A stretch of 16,000 nucleotides of DNA from REEP01 sp964603915 (GCA_964603915.1 CAZRWU010000058.1:1-16000); one strand, 5' to 3'; shown: positions 1 through 8,614, numbered from the stretch's first letter. Translations and numbers: made by a program. The notes: generated by a model from the letters alone, not told the origin.

Positions 1-1278
1 CTCCCCGGTGAGCACCCCGCCCATTTCGACGCACAGGGTGAGAATGGCGGCGCCGAACGCCTCGGCGCGCTCGAGCTGCCCCGGCTCGTTGGCGTCGTAG
101 AGAATGATGGGATGAAGGTTGCCGTCGCCGGCGTGAAAGACGTTGGCGCAGCGCAGCCCGAACACCGCCGACATCTCCGCGATCCGGTCGAGGACCTCGG
201 GCAGGCGGCGACGGGGAATGGTGCCGTCGACGCAATAATAGTCGGGCGAGATGCGGCCGATCGCGGGAAACGCCGACTTGCGCCCGGCCCAGAACCTGAG
301 GCGCTCCTCCTCGTCGCGGCTGACGCGCACGCCGATGGCGCCGGCTTCGTGGGCGATGGCGGCGACGCGGTGGATCAGGTGGTCGACTTCCGCCCCGGGA
401 CCGTCCAGTTCGACGATCAGCAACGCCGCGACGTCGAGCGGATAGCCGGCATGGCAAAACGCCTCGGCGGCGCGAATGGCCGGCGCGTCCATCATTTCCA
501 TGCCTCCCGGAATGATCCCGGCGGCGATGACGGCGGCGACGCAGGCGCCGGCGGCGCGCGAGGAGGCGAAGCCGATCAGCACCGCCCGCGCCGTCTCTGG
601 CCGCGGCAGGATACGGACGATGACCTCGGTGACGACTCCGAGAAGACCTTCCGAGCCGCCGACGACGCCGAGCAGATCGTAAGCCTCGCTGTCGAGGTGG
701 CGGCCGCCGAGGTGGATGACGTCGCCGTTCATCAAAACGAACGTGACCCCCAGAACGTTGTTGGTGGTCAAGCCATACTTCAGGCAGTGCACGCCGCCCG
801 CGTTCTCGGCGACGTTGCCGCCGATGGTGCAGACGATCTGGCTGGAGGGATCGGGCGCATAGTAGAACCCGCGGTGGGCCACGGCGTTGGAAATCGCAAG
901 GTTGGTGACGCCGCTCTCGGCGACGACGCAGCGGTTGTCGAAGTCGATGTCGAGGATGCGGTTGAACTTGCCAAGACCGAGGACGACGCCGTCGGCGAGC
1001 GGCAGGGCGCCGCCGCTGAGCGAGGTGCCGGCGCCGCGCGGGACGACCTTGACGCCGTTGTCGTGGCAGTAGCGGAGGATGGCGGAGACCTGTTCCGTCG
1101 TCTCCGGCAGAACGACGATCAGCGGCGCCTGCCGGTAGGCGGTGAGCGCGTCGGTCTCGTAGACGCGCAGTTCATCCGCGTCGCAAATCACCCCTTCCCC
1201 GGGCACAATGGCGCGCAGAGCATCCGCGATCGCATCTCGGCGGCCGATGATGCCCGAGTCCGGCTCCGGCATCCGCAT
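1..1278 (-). CDS. glcD: FAD-linked 2-hydroxyacid dehydrogenase, GlcD type (glycolate oxidase subunit), partial
   Basis: The reverse strand is open from an ATG at 1278 to the window edge, giving 426 codons of a protein that is usually about 500 residues; the C-terminus lies outside. The family oxidises glycolate or D-lactate to the 2-oxoacid with FAD, in glycolate oxidase together with GlcE and GlcF. Visible signatures are the FAD-binding PRGAGTSLSGGA (residues 80-91), the APDPSS...GGNVAENAGG stretch (141-162), VVGGSEGLLGVVTE (205-218) and FHAGDGNLHP (381-390), part of the FAD-oxidase C-terminal domain. The visible part ends in GGVLTGE, where the family continues HGIG. GGGGAG lies 7 bases before the ATG and supports this start; a second in-frame ATG is two codons in. 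Genes downstream (possibly glcE and glcF) would lie left of the window. D-lactate dehydrogenase is the main alternative; sequence alone does not settle the substrate. Confidence 0.93.
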   Translation of the reverse strand, partial: MRMPEPDSGIIGRRDAIADALRAIVPGEGVICDADELRVYETDALTAYRQAPLIVVLPETTEQVSAILRYCHDNGVKVVPRGAGTSLSGGALPLADGVVLGLGKFNRILDIDFDNRCVVAESGVTNLAISNAVAHRGFYYAPDPSSQIVCTIGGNVAENAGGVHCLKYGLTTNNVLGVTFVLMNGDVIHLGGRHLDSEAYDLLGVVGGSEGLLGVVTEVIVRILPRPETARAVLIGFASSRAAGACVAAVIAAGIIPGGMEMMDAPAIRAAEAFCHAGYPLDVAALLIVELDGPGAEVDHLIHRVAAIAHEAGAIGVRVSRDEEERLRFWAGRKSAFPAIGRISPDYYCVDGTIPRRRLPEVLDRIAEMSAVFGLRCANVFHAGDGNLHPIILYDANEPGQLERAEAFGAAILTLCVEMGGVLTGE

Positions 1279-1361
1279 CGCAATTCTCCCCACCAGCCGG
1301 CCCTGTCCGGCCCCAACGCGCTGTCACTAGAGTAGGGAGTCGCGGGGGAAAGTTAAAGTGA

Positions 1362-1390
1362 AAGCGTCGCTTGGCGCGAGCGATACGCTT
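1362..1390 (-). terminator. Imperfect hairpin with T-rich tail after the pentapeptide-repeat gene
   Basis: On the minus strand, 20 bases after the TAA of the pentapeptide-repeat gene, AAGCGTATCGCT and AGCGACGCTT pair across a 7-base loop, with a 2-base bulge. The sequence that follows (tcactttaacttt) is T-rich but has no continuous T run. This is a plausible intrinsic terminator, and it sits before the glcD start in the 132-bp spacer 1279-1410, where I see nothing else. Confidence 0.4.
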
Positions 1391-1410
1391 GGTCCGAGCC
1401 AGCACTTTAT

Positions 1411-3152
1411 TTACCTCATTCGGAACCGGTTCCGTATTGCCAGTCCAAAAAGAAACAGAAGAACGATACCCGCGATGGTCTGCGAGGCGGCGATGACCTT
1501 GAGCCAACCTGGCAGGGCAGCCAGGGCCTCGGAACTGATGAGATCCTTGCGAAAGCCAAGCACGCCGAACGTATTAGCGAAGCTGTGTCCGAGTGCCTGC
1601 CAAAATCCCGATAGGCCGAAATGCCACAAGAAGAAGAGAGATCCAACGATAACTGTAATGAGCATGCCATATAGGGGTCGAACGTAGCTGCGGCCATAAT
1701 CACTGAGCAAGCCGTAGAGAGCTATGGCGAGACCGGGTGCGGGCCGGCATAGCCTGATCGTCCGGGCCTTCACGGTGACTGAGCGTAATGCGAAAGACCG
1801 ACCGAACAGCTTTAGAGGCCATAACGGAATGGTCTTTTCTGGAATTTTGAGAGGTTGAATCCGAATTGCCTGCCGAAAAAGTTTCAGCTTCGAAACTGGC
1901 TGCCAGTCCCTGTACATCACCCGGCGGGACTGGAGTTCGAGGGCAAAAAAATGAAGTTCGTCCTCATGCTTTTTCAAGCGGTCCATTTCCAGCTTCAGGC
2001 GCTCGTAAGCATCGACGAACCCTCCGGCTCCTTCTTTATGATCCTTCGGTGGAAGCGGCCAGTAGACGTTGCGCCACACTGTTCCTTCGTGCAGTTTGGC
2101 GCCNNNNNNNNNNNNNNNNNNNNNNNNNNNNNNNNNNNNNNNNNNNNNNNNNNNNNNNNNNNNNNNNNNNNNNNNNNNNNNNNNNNNNNNNNNNNNNNNN
2201 NNNGTGGAAGCGGCCAGTAGACGTTGCGCCACACTGTTCCTTCGTGCAGTTTGGCGCCAAAAAACTGGGGCGCTGCGGGGCTGAACACTGCGTTTTCGAA
2301 CGACGTTGGGCCGGCCATTTCCGCATTGACGAACAGCGTCTCGTTTCCAAAGGTCGCACCCGAGAAATAGGCCAAATGCGAAAATTTCGTGCCCAAGAAG
2401 ACGGCCCAACGGAAGTTTGTGCCGCGGAAGTCAGCCGACCAACCGGAGAAAGTCGCTTTTTCAAAGCCGGCCCGTCTGGAGAAGGTCGCACCGGAGAAGT
2501 CGGCCGTGCCGCAGAAGCGCGCGCCGCGGAAGTGGGCGTACCAGCCCGAAAAGACCGCGCCCGAAAAGTTGGCCTCATACGAAAAGGTCGTGTTTGAAAA
2601 GTCGGCCGTGCCCTTTTCGAAAAAGATCGCACCGTGGAAGTCAGCCCAGCAGAAGGTTGTGCTATGGAAGTCAGCTCTGCCGAAGAAAATTGCCTCCGAA
2701 AAGTTAGCCTCGCGCGAGAAAGTAGATCCCGAAAAGTTACCCATAAGCAAATTAACCAAGCCAGCCTGCATCGGGAAGAAAAATCCACTCGCCTGGAAGG
2801 GGAGATCAAACTGGAGATTTGAAAAGTCAATATGGTTTTTCTTCAAGTTTGGAAGCGACAGATCAGCTCCGGCTGAGCAGATTTTAATTATTGCTTCTTG
2901 GTGACGTTCGGTGAAACGTTTCTCGACTTCCGTTCGTTCCTCTGATGAGAACGGCTGGAGTTCTTCGGTAGAACATCGCGCCTTCTTGATGAGGAATTCG
3001 CGAGCCTCTTCGGTAAGCTCTGCCGCCATGAAGCGGTTCCAGGCCATACGGTTGCGAGCATGTAACTCATCATTGCTGGACTTTGGTTGCCCATAGAGCG
3101 TGGCGAGCAGATACCATGGATTATGCTCAGGCTTGATTTTGTTCGGTTGCAT
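1411..3152 (-). CDS. Pentapeptide-repeat protein with C-terminal two-helix channel-like domain (interrupted by an assembly gap)
   Basis: As given, the frame is broken by Ns at 2104-2203. Removing one copy of the flanking 55-bp duplication plus the Ns (155 bp) joins the two halves in frame into 528 residues. Residues 1-100 are a hydrophilic helical head. Residues about 105-300 carry many AxFxxAxF-type repeats (for example ADFSGATF), the pattern of Pentapeptide_3-like proteins, which fold as a right-handed beta helix. A charged linker with a short likely coiled coil (about 327-360) leads to a hydrophobic helix (about 444-462), a re-entrant-looking segment FANTFGVLGF (473-482) and a last helix (about 501-521). 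The order helix-loop-helix resembles the two-helix potassium-channel pore seen in other pentapeptide proteins, but the TVGYGD filter is not conserved. Base composition is lower in GC than the neighbours. No convincing Shine-Dalgarno precedes the ATG at 3152. The function is unknown. Confidence 0.85.
2049..2258. repeat. Identical 55-bp sequence on both sides of the N gap (unmerged contig overlap)
   Basis: Bases 2049-2103 and 2204-2258 are identical over 55 bp, and both begin gtggaagcgg and end tttggcgcc. Each copy directly abuts the Ns. This is what two contigs sharing a 55-base end overlap look like when a scaffolder joins them with Ns instead of merging them. Deleting 155 bp (one copy plus Ns) brings the upstream and downstream halves of the overlapping gene into the same frame, which a true tandem duplication would not be expected to do. 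It is most likely an artefact and not a biological repeat. Confidence 0.9.
2104..2203. other. Assembly gap (100 N)
   Basis: Exactly 100 N bases, a common placeholder for a scaffold join of unknown size. It lies inside the pentapeptide-repeat gene. The flanks suggest that no sequence is missing; see the flanking duplication. Confidence 0.99.
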
Positions 3153-3154
3153 GT

Positions 3155-3415
3155 TTGTCGGCCGGCGATGGGATAGGCGGCGAAGTTGCCGCCAGCATTG
3201 TTTCTGCTATCTTCGCCGCTCGCGAAGTGCCCTTCACTGCGACCCGCCTGAGGATACTGTGGACGGTGCAGAGCATCGTCCGATCAACGGAGAGAATTAT
3301 TACCGCACATGACGAACTGGCGGAACCTTCTGGCGTGCTTGATCTGGCCGAAAACGAGCGCGGCATGTTCGTGCGCATTGGGTATCAGCTATCGAGGCTG
3401 GACAAATTGGACTGA
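3155..3415 (+). CDS. Small hypothetical protein (uncertain)
   Basis: An 86-residue frame on the plus strand, divergent from the pentapeptide-repeat gene, can only start at a TTG at 3155 or at a rarer codon. The product has mixed hydrophobic and charged residues in a helical pattern (for example TRLRILWTVQSIVRSTERII) and ends LSRLDKLD, which reads more like protein than the serine-rich frame on the opposite strand. No Shine-Dalgarno is visible. Its start would be 2 bases from the divergent start at 3152, leaving no room for either gene's leader. It may be a remnant, may start elsewhere, or may be chance. Confidence 0.3.
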   Translation: MSAGDGIGGEVAASIVSAIFAAREVPFTATRLRILWTVQSIVRSTERIITAHDELAEPSGVLDLAENERGMFVRIGYQLSRLDKLD

Positions 3416-3555
3416 ATGACCCGCCAGCGCGAAATGGCGCGCGCCGCCGGTGGCAGAATCACGCTTCGATCAAACTGCTAATACTCTTGAAGACGGCGTT
3501 GGGCAAATCGACTGCCGTCACGCCGCCAAAATCCACTGCCTGCTCATGCTAGCGG

Positions 3556-3681
3556 CTAACCCTGGCGGACCTTGAAGCGCGGAAAACGCTTGTTGATGAC
3601 GTAGATGCGGCCCTTGCGGCGCACGATCACGCAGTTGCGCTCCCGGCCCTTGGCCGATCTCAACGAGTTTCTGATCTTCAT
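3556..3681 (-). CDS. rpmJ: 50S ribosomal protein L36, zinc-free (type B) form
   Basis: A 41-residue protein starts MKIRNSLRSAKGRERN and ends FPRFKVRQG, with the basic core VRRKGRIYVINK. This is the familiar pattern of L36, the small basic protein of the large ribosomal subunit. The zinc ribbon of the standard form (C-x2-C ... C ... H) is absent: the only cysteine is Cys17. This marks the zinc-independent type. GGGAA lies 5 bases before the ATG. A good promoter sits just upstream, so it is probably transcribed alone or leads its own transcript. It is easily missed because of its length and because a longer antisense-like frame overlaps it. I see no strong terminator after it. Confidence 0.95.
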   Translation of the reverse strand: MKIRNSLRSAKGRERNCVIVRRKGRIYVINKRFPRFKVRQG

Positions 3682-3709
3682 GGCGGTTCCCGATCGACGA
3701 AAGGCGCGC

Positions 3710-3739
3710 AAGATATGTTCTTAGGCTGCGGTTTGTCAA
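3710..3739 (-). promoter_or_regulatory. Sigma-70-type promoter for rpmJ
   Basis: On the minus strand a consensus TTGACA (3739-3734) is followed after 18 bases by TATCTT (3715-3710). Transcription would start near 3703, leaving a leader of about 20 bases before the rpmJ ATG at 3681. The -35 box is perfect and the -10 box matches 4 of 6 positions. Confidence 0.6.
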
Positions 3740-3817
3740 CGCGGGCGCAGGTGGATCGGGATCGATTTAACTCAAGAAGGCTTATCCAGCATGACCCTCT
3801 CCGAACAGCCAATCCGA

Positions 3818-5008
3818 TCAAGCGAACAAACCGAGATCGAACGCCCCGCCGGGAACGGGTTGGTCCGTTGCGAAGACGATAACGTCCCGGGCGCCGTTCT
3901 CGCCGAGAATTTCCAGGCGCGCCGTCTCTCCCTGGTCAAGCGCATTGACCCGAGGCCTTACGTCGGCGGTGGACAGAATGAAGGGCAGATCGTTCTCGGC
4001 CACGGTCGAACCCACAGGGCCGACCTCCGGTCCGCCGAAATAGAGGTCGAGATTGTTTCCGGTTGCGACGACGCGATCGCCGGCGACGTCCGCGAAGGTG
4101 AACTCGCTGCTGGCATTCGAGGGATTAACGACGGCGCTGGCCGCGGATGCGACGGCGTTTTCGGCCGGCAGGCCGTCAAAGATCAAAACGTCGAAGGCGC
4201 CCGTCGCTTGATTGTCGACGCGTACCGCGAAACTTTCCGGCTCTACCGAAAGGAAATGAACGCGCTCGTCGGCGGGATCGAGGGCGGCGTCGAGAAGCGC
4301 CACCAGTTCGCCTTCCGTAGCGATCCGCTCCTCGGCAATCTCCGGAACGGGGTTGGCGGCTCCCGATCCGACCACGACGGTTTCCTCGCTCAAGTCGACG
4401 AGGCTGAGATTGTTGAGGCCATCGGCAACGTTGGCCGGAGAATCGAGCTTGGCGATGACCGCCGCGATGCCGGAGCCTTGTAGCGTCAGCACATCCAAGG
4501 CATCGCCGTTCTCGAACGACAACGTGTAGGAGTCCGGGGTGATGCTGAGCAGCGCGACGCCGTCAATTCCCGGCTCCCTTTCGAAGTCGAAGACGGCCCC
4601 GCCGTCGCCGTCGATCATTTCCTTGAGCACCTGTTCGGCGTCATCGTCGTCGGCATCCCTGTCGAAATTGAGGTTGACCGCTTGTCCGAAAAACTCGCTC
4701 GGGGGTCCGAAAGGTCCGCCGAGGTCCAAAAGGCCCAGGCTGAACAGATACGCATCGTCCGGGATGTAGACGGACGCGGTCTCCGACGTGGCGTCGTTCA
4801 CATTCAGAACGGGTTCGGGAAACAGAGAGAATCCATCCGCGACCTCGTTCGGCCCGAACAGGGGGCGAGCCAACGTGAGCGCGCCTCTTACGCCGGTCTC
4901 GATGGCCGTCTTGGCGCCTTCCGGGAGTCCCGTGAACACGTCTTGAATTCGTGGCGCGACGTACTCCCGGACGCTCTGCAAGAACGGCGTGATTTCCAGG
5001 CGGCTCAT
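3818..5008 (-). CDS. Unrecognised acidic protein with duplicated internal modules
   Basis: This 396-residue protein matches no family I recognise. An AAGGAG sequence 7 bases before the ATG at 5008 gives a strong start. There is no signal peptide or membrane helix. Residues 5-50 form a likely amphipathic helical head; the rest is acidic, including an RDADDDDAE cluster (117-125), and rich in short beta-type segments. Residues about 126-216 and 232-318 look like two copies of one module: LSITPDSYTLSFENG / LSVEPESFAVRVDNQ, then ALDVLTLQGSGIAAVIA / AFDVLIFDGLPAENAVA, then DLSEETVVVGSG / DVAGDRVVATGN. A weaker third partial copy may lie at 341-380. The composition recalls secreted or surface acidic proteins, but I see no GGxGxD calcium repeats. 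It stands alone, divergent from frdABCD and upstream of rpmJ on the same strand. The function is unknown. Confidence 0.8.
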   Translation of the reverse strand: MSRLEITPFLQSVREYVAPRIQDVFTGLPEGAKTAIETGVRGALTLARPLFGPNEVADGFSLFPEPVLNVNDATSETASVYIPDDAYLFSLGLLDLGGPFGPPSEFFGQAVNLNFDRDADDDDAEQVLKEMIDGDGGAVFDFEREPGIDGVALLSITPDSYTLSFENGDALDVLTLQGSGIAAVIAKLDSPANVADGLNNLSLVDLSEETVVVGSGAANPVPEIAEERIATEGELVALLDAALDPADERVHFLSVEPESFAVRVDNQATGAFDVLIFDGLPAENAVASAASAVVNPSNASSEFTFADVAGDRVVATGNNLDLYFGGPEVGPVGSTVAENDLPFILSTADVRPRVNALDQGETARLEILGENGARDVIVFATDQPVPGGAFDLGLFA

Positions 5009-5061
5009 GGATTGGCTCCTTCGCTGTCCCGCACGCGGATTTCTTCGCTTTCTCGCGCTCT

Positions 5062-5090
5062 ATGGTAGCGAAATTCTCGCGCCGGGTCGA
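5062..5090 (-). promoter_or_regulatory. Candidate promoter for the acidic repeat protein
   Basis: On the minus strand TCGACC (5090-5085), 17 bases of spacer and TACCAT (5067-5062) each match the sigma-70 boxes at 4 of 6 positions. The leader to the ATG at 5008 would be about 45 bases and includes the AAGGAG site. This is moderate evidence by sequence only. Confidence 0.35.
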
Positions 5091-5294
5091 GGGACCGATG
5101 CCTCAAATGGACAGGGGCGCAGAGGCCAAACGACTCGCCCATGCCACCCCTTCCTCCGCCGCGCCACGCGCCGCGGCGGCTCGGCCGATTTTGCCTCTTC
5201 CTTTTTCACATCCGCTGCACACGTTCGGTTGGTCGCGGCGCGAATAAACTGTAAAACCGGACAGCGATGGGCACGCAGCCGGTAAGTTGCGCCT

Positions 5295-5323
5295 CTGGCA
5301 TTCGACACCGCACGGGGTATACT
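5295..5323 (+). promoter_or_regulatory. Candidate promoter for frdABCD
   Basis: CTGGCA (5295-5300), 17 bases, then TATACT (5318-5323): 4 of 6 and 5 of 6 matches to the sigma-70 boxes with ideal spacing. Transcription would start near 5330, about 32 bases before the frdA ATG. The GGGAG ribosome-binding site is at 5351-5355. Confidence 0.45.
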
Positions 5324-5361
5324 CGCCGCAATTCCAATCAGGGAGGCAACGGGAGCAGCCA

Positions 5362-7109
5362 ATGGAAGTCATCAACACCGATATCGCCGTGGTTGGCGCG
5401 GGCGGCGCCGGGCTTCGCGCCGCGATCGCCGTCGCGGAGGCCGATCCCAGCGTCAACGTCATGCTCATCTCCAAGGTCTATCCGATGCGCAGCCACACCT
5501 GCGCGGCGGAGGGCGGGGCCGCCGGCGTCATCAAGAAGGACGATTCGCTCGATTATCATTTCATGGATACCGTCGCCGGCGCCGACTGGCTGGCCGACCA
5601 GGATGCCGTCGATCTGTTCGTCAACGAGATCCCGAACGAGTTGACCCGGCTGGAGCACTGGGGTTGTCCCTGGAGCCGGGAAGAGACCGGGCACGTCGCG
5701 GTGCGGCCGTTCGGCGGCATGAAGATCCAAAGGACGTGGTACGCCGCCGACAAGACCGGCTTCCACATGCTCCACACCCTGTTCCAGACCTCGCTGAAAT
5801 ACCCCTCCATCAAACGACTGGACGAGCACTTCTGCACCGACCTGATGGTCGACGACGGCCGCTGCGGCGGCGTCACGGCGATGGAGGTGCGCACCGGCAA
5901 GCTCAAGCTGGTCAAGGCCAAGGCGGTCATCATCGCCTCCGGCGGCGCCGGGCGGATCTTCGCGTTCACCACCAACGGCGCGATCAAGACCGGCGACGGC
6001 ATGGCGATGGCCTATCGCGCCGGCGTCCCGCTCAAGGACATGGAGTTCGTGCAGTACCATCCGACCGGACTGCCGGGGAGCGGCATTCTCCTCACCGAAG
6101 GCTGCCGCGGCGAAGGCGGCTATCTGTTGAACAAGGACGGCTACCGGTATCTTCAGGATTACAACCTGGGGCCGGCCGAGGACAAGCCGCGACTGAAGGC
6201 GATGGAACTGGGACCGCGCGACCGGCTCAGCCAAGCGTTCTACCATGAGTCCAAGAAAGGCCGGACAGTCCAGACCAAGTGGGGCGACGTCGTCTATCTC
6301 GACATGCGCCATCTCGGCGAGAAGAAGATCGACGAGCGCCTGCCGCTCGTTCGCGATCTCGCCCGCAGCTACGTCAATGCCGATCCCGTGCACGACCTGG
6401 TGCCGGTCCGCCCGGTGGTCCACTACATGATGGGCGGCATTCATACCGACATCAACGCCGCCACCTCGATCGACGGCCTCTACGCCGCCGGCGAATGCGC
6501 CTGCGTGACGATCAACGGGGCCAATCGCCTCGGCTCCAACTCCCTCGGCGAACTTCTGGTGTTCGGCGCCCGCGCCGGCCGCTTCGCGGTCGAGTACGCC
6601 AGAACGGCCCAAACGCCGGGAGCCGACCTGATCGACAAGCAGGCCAACGATGTGGAGAGCCGGATCATGGGGCTGTTCCGCCGGACCGGAGGCAAGGAGC
6701 GGGTCTCCGTGCTGCGCAACGAGATGACACACAGCATGGAGGACGGTTGCGGCATCTACCGCACCGAGGCGACGCTGAAAAGCACGTGCGACAAGATCGT
6801 CGAACTCAGGGCGCGTTATCAGGACGTTGTCCTCGAGGATCACAGCAACGTCTTCAACACCGATCTTTATCAGCTTCTCGAACTGGGCTGCATGATCGAG
6901 GTTTCTCATTCGGTCGCGCAATCGGCTCTGCAGCGCAAGGAGTCGCGTGGCGCGCACCAGCGTCTCGACTTCGAGAGCCGCGACGACGTCAACTACCTCA
7001 AGCATTCCATGGCGTATTACAACCCCAACGGCGATCCGCGCATCGATTACAAAGATGTCGTCATCACCAAGTCGCAACCCGCCGCGCGGGTCTATGGAGG
7101 CAGTGCCGC

Positions 7110-7113
<4 letters not shown>
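5362..7113 (+). CDS. frdA: Fumarate reductase flavoprotein subunit
   Basis: The catalytic subunit of quinol:fumarate reductase reduces fumarate to succinate on the cytoplasmic face of the membrane; 583 residues. Visible features are the dinucleotide-binding GAGGAG (12-17), MRSHTCAAEGG with His45 for covalent FAD, HPTG (His233), GPRD (Arg286, the proton-delivery arginine by comparison with E. coli Arg287), VHYMMGG (His354) and ANRLGSNS (Arg389). The sequence follows E. coli FrdA almost word for word (KVYPMRSHT, WGCPWSR, FGGMKI, FHMLHTLFQTSL), which favours fumarate reductase over succinate dehydrogenase. An ATG 75 bases upstream in frame is rejected because the family starts at MEV and GGGAG lies 6 bases before 5362. 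The stop overlaps the start of frdB (ATGA). The reverse reaction is possible in vivo. Confidence 0.96.
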
Positions 7114-7849
<736 letters not shown>

Positions 7850-7853
<4 letters not shown>

Positions 7854-8242
7854 GCCGCAAGCCCTACAAGCGGACGTTGCCAAAGACGACATGGTTTCTC
7901 AGGCACAGCCGCTTCCAGCACTATATGTTGCACGAGATCAGCTCGGTGTTCTTCGCCATCTATCTCGCCATCCTCATCACCGGCCTGGTCCGGCTGGGAC
8001 AAGGGCCCGCCGCGTGGCAGGGGTGGCTTGACGGGGTGACGAGCTGGATCGGCATCGTTTTCCACATCATCGCCTTCATCTTCGCCATCATTCACACGAC
8101 GGCGTGGTTCAAGGCGGTGCCGCAGGCGATGCGCATCCAGCGCGGCGAGTCGTTCGTCCCCGGTAAAACCATCATCGGCGTCCACTACGCGGTGTGGGCG
8201 GTGGTGAGCGTGTTCGTATTGGTCCTGGCAGTGGCGGCTTGA
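7850..8242 (+). CDS. frdC: Fumarate reductase membrane anchor subunit C
   Basis: This 130-residue inner-membrane anchor has three hydrophobic helices (about 30-48, 66-87 and 108-130) and, with FrdD, holds the quinol site. It begins SRKPYKR like E. coli FrdC. YMLHE places Glu29, the residue needed for quinol oxidation in E. coli, at the same position, and the IIHTTAWF motif keeps His82. Arg28 of E. coli is His here. No haem-ligand pattern typical of the di-haem cytochrome b type is evident, so the E. coli-like haem-free type (type D) is expected. Confidence 0.93.
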
Positions 8243-8247
8243 AGACA

Positions 8248-8592
8248 ATGGCAATCTCACACAAGGCACCGTTCTGGTTTTTGTTCGCCGCCGGCGGCAC
8301 GATCGTCGCTTTCGTTCTGCCGATCATGATCTTCATGACCGGCATCGCCCCGGCGCTCGGCATACTTTCCGACGCCTGGAGCTACGAAGGCATGCGGTCC
8401 TTCGTCGAAGGCTGGTTCGTCAAGCTCGTGCTGTTCGGCATCATCACGCTGGCTTCATGGCACGCCGCGCATCGTCTGCGGGTCGTCGCTCATGACTTCG
8501 GCATTCGCGCCGATAACGCCGTGGCGGTCGTGGTCTACGGTCTGGCCGCGCTCGCCACCATTGTCTGTTTGATCGCCCTTCTGCGCATCTAG
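8248..8592 (+). CDS. frdD: Fumarate reductase membrane anchor subunit D
   Basis: The second anchor subunit, 114 residues (119 in E. coli), has three hydrophobic helices. Shared features include the KxPxFWxLFAAGG start, PIMIFMTGI, the AWSYE turn, the HRLRVVAHD segment (HRMHHAMHD in E. coli) and VYGLAAL. The ATG at 8248 lies 5 bases after the frdC stop with only a weak GAAG upstream, suggesting translation by reinitiation. A TTG at 8239 overlapping the frdC stop is the alternative start. This closes the operon; a strong hairpin follows. Confidence 0.92.
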   Translation: MAISHKAPFWFLFAAGGTIVAFVLPIMIFMTGIAPALGILSDAWSYEGMRSFVEGWFVKLVLFGIITLASWHAAHRLRVVAHDFGIRADNAVAVVVYGLAALATIVCLIALLRI

Positions 8593-8614
8593 GCGGCGCG
8601 GGGACACGGAAAGA

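Larger units (their letters stand above)
5009..5361. other. 353-bp divergent intergenic region between the acidic protein gene and frdA
   Basis: No credible gene is seen here. Frames crossing it are low-complexity and lack ribosome-binding sites. It holds one candidate promoter for each direction (5062-5090 minus, 5295-5323 plus) and the two Shine-Dalgarno sites. I looked for an FNR-type site (TTGAT-N4-ATCAA) that could link frd to anaerobic control and found none close to consensus. Confidence 0.6.

Noticed and set aside
112..1335. Long plus-strand frame of 407 codons opposite glcD
   Set aside because: It is antisense to a clear GlcD gene; its Asp/Ala/Gly/Arg-rich text is typical of high-GC shadow frames.
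2049..2258. True tandem duplication or mobile-element target site around the Ns
   Set aside because: Exact abutment to the Ns and frame restoration after removing 155 bp fit an assembly overlap better; no mobile-element genes are nearby.
2389..2904. Lysine-rich plus-strand frame with regular repeats (SAVPQKRAPRKWAY style)
   Set aside because: The repeat pattern is the complement of the pentapeptide repeats on the minus strand, which make a coherent family match.
3492..3519. Possible terminator after rpmJ: GACGGC ... GCCGTC
   Set aside because: Only 6 pairs with a 16-base loop and no T run; too weak to call.
3518..3739. 73-codon minus-strand frame overlapping rpmJ
   Set aside because: The overlapping 41-codon frame is an unmistakable L36; this one is a shifted reading of the same DNA.
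5201..5361. FNR/Crp-type site upstream of frdA
   Set aside because: No TTGAT-N4-ATCAA-like or TGTGA-N6-TCACA-like sequence close to consensus was found.
5338..7077. Minus-strand frame of 579 codons opposite frdA
   Set aside because: It exactly mirrors a gene with every catalytic motif. The product has shadow composition (HRHAV, DDRL), no domain and no ribosome-binding site.
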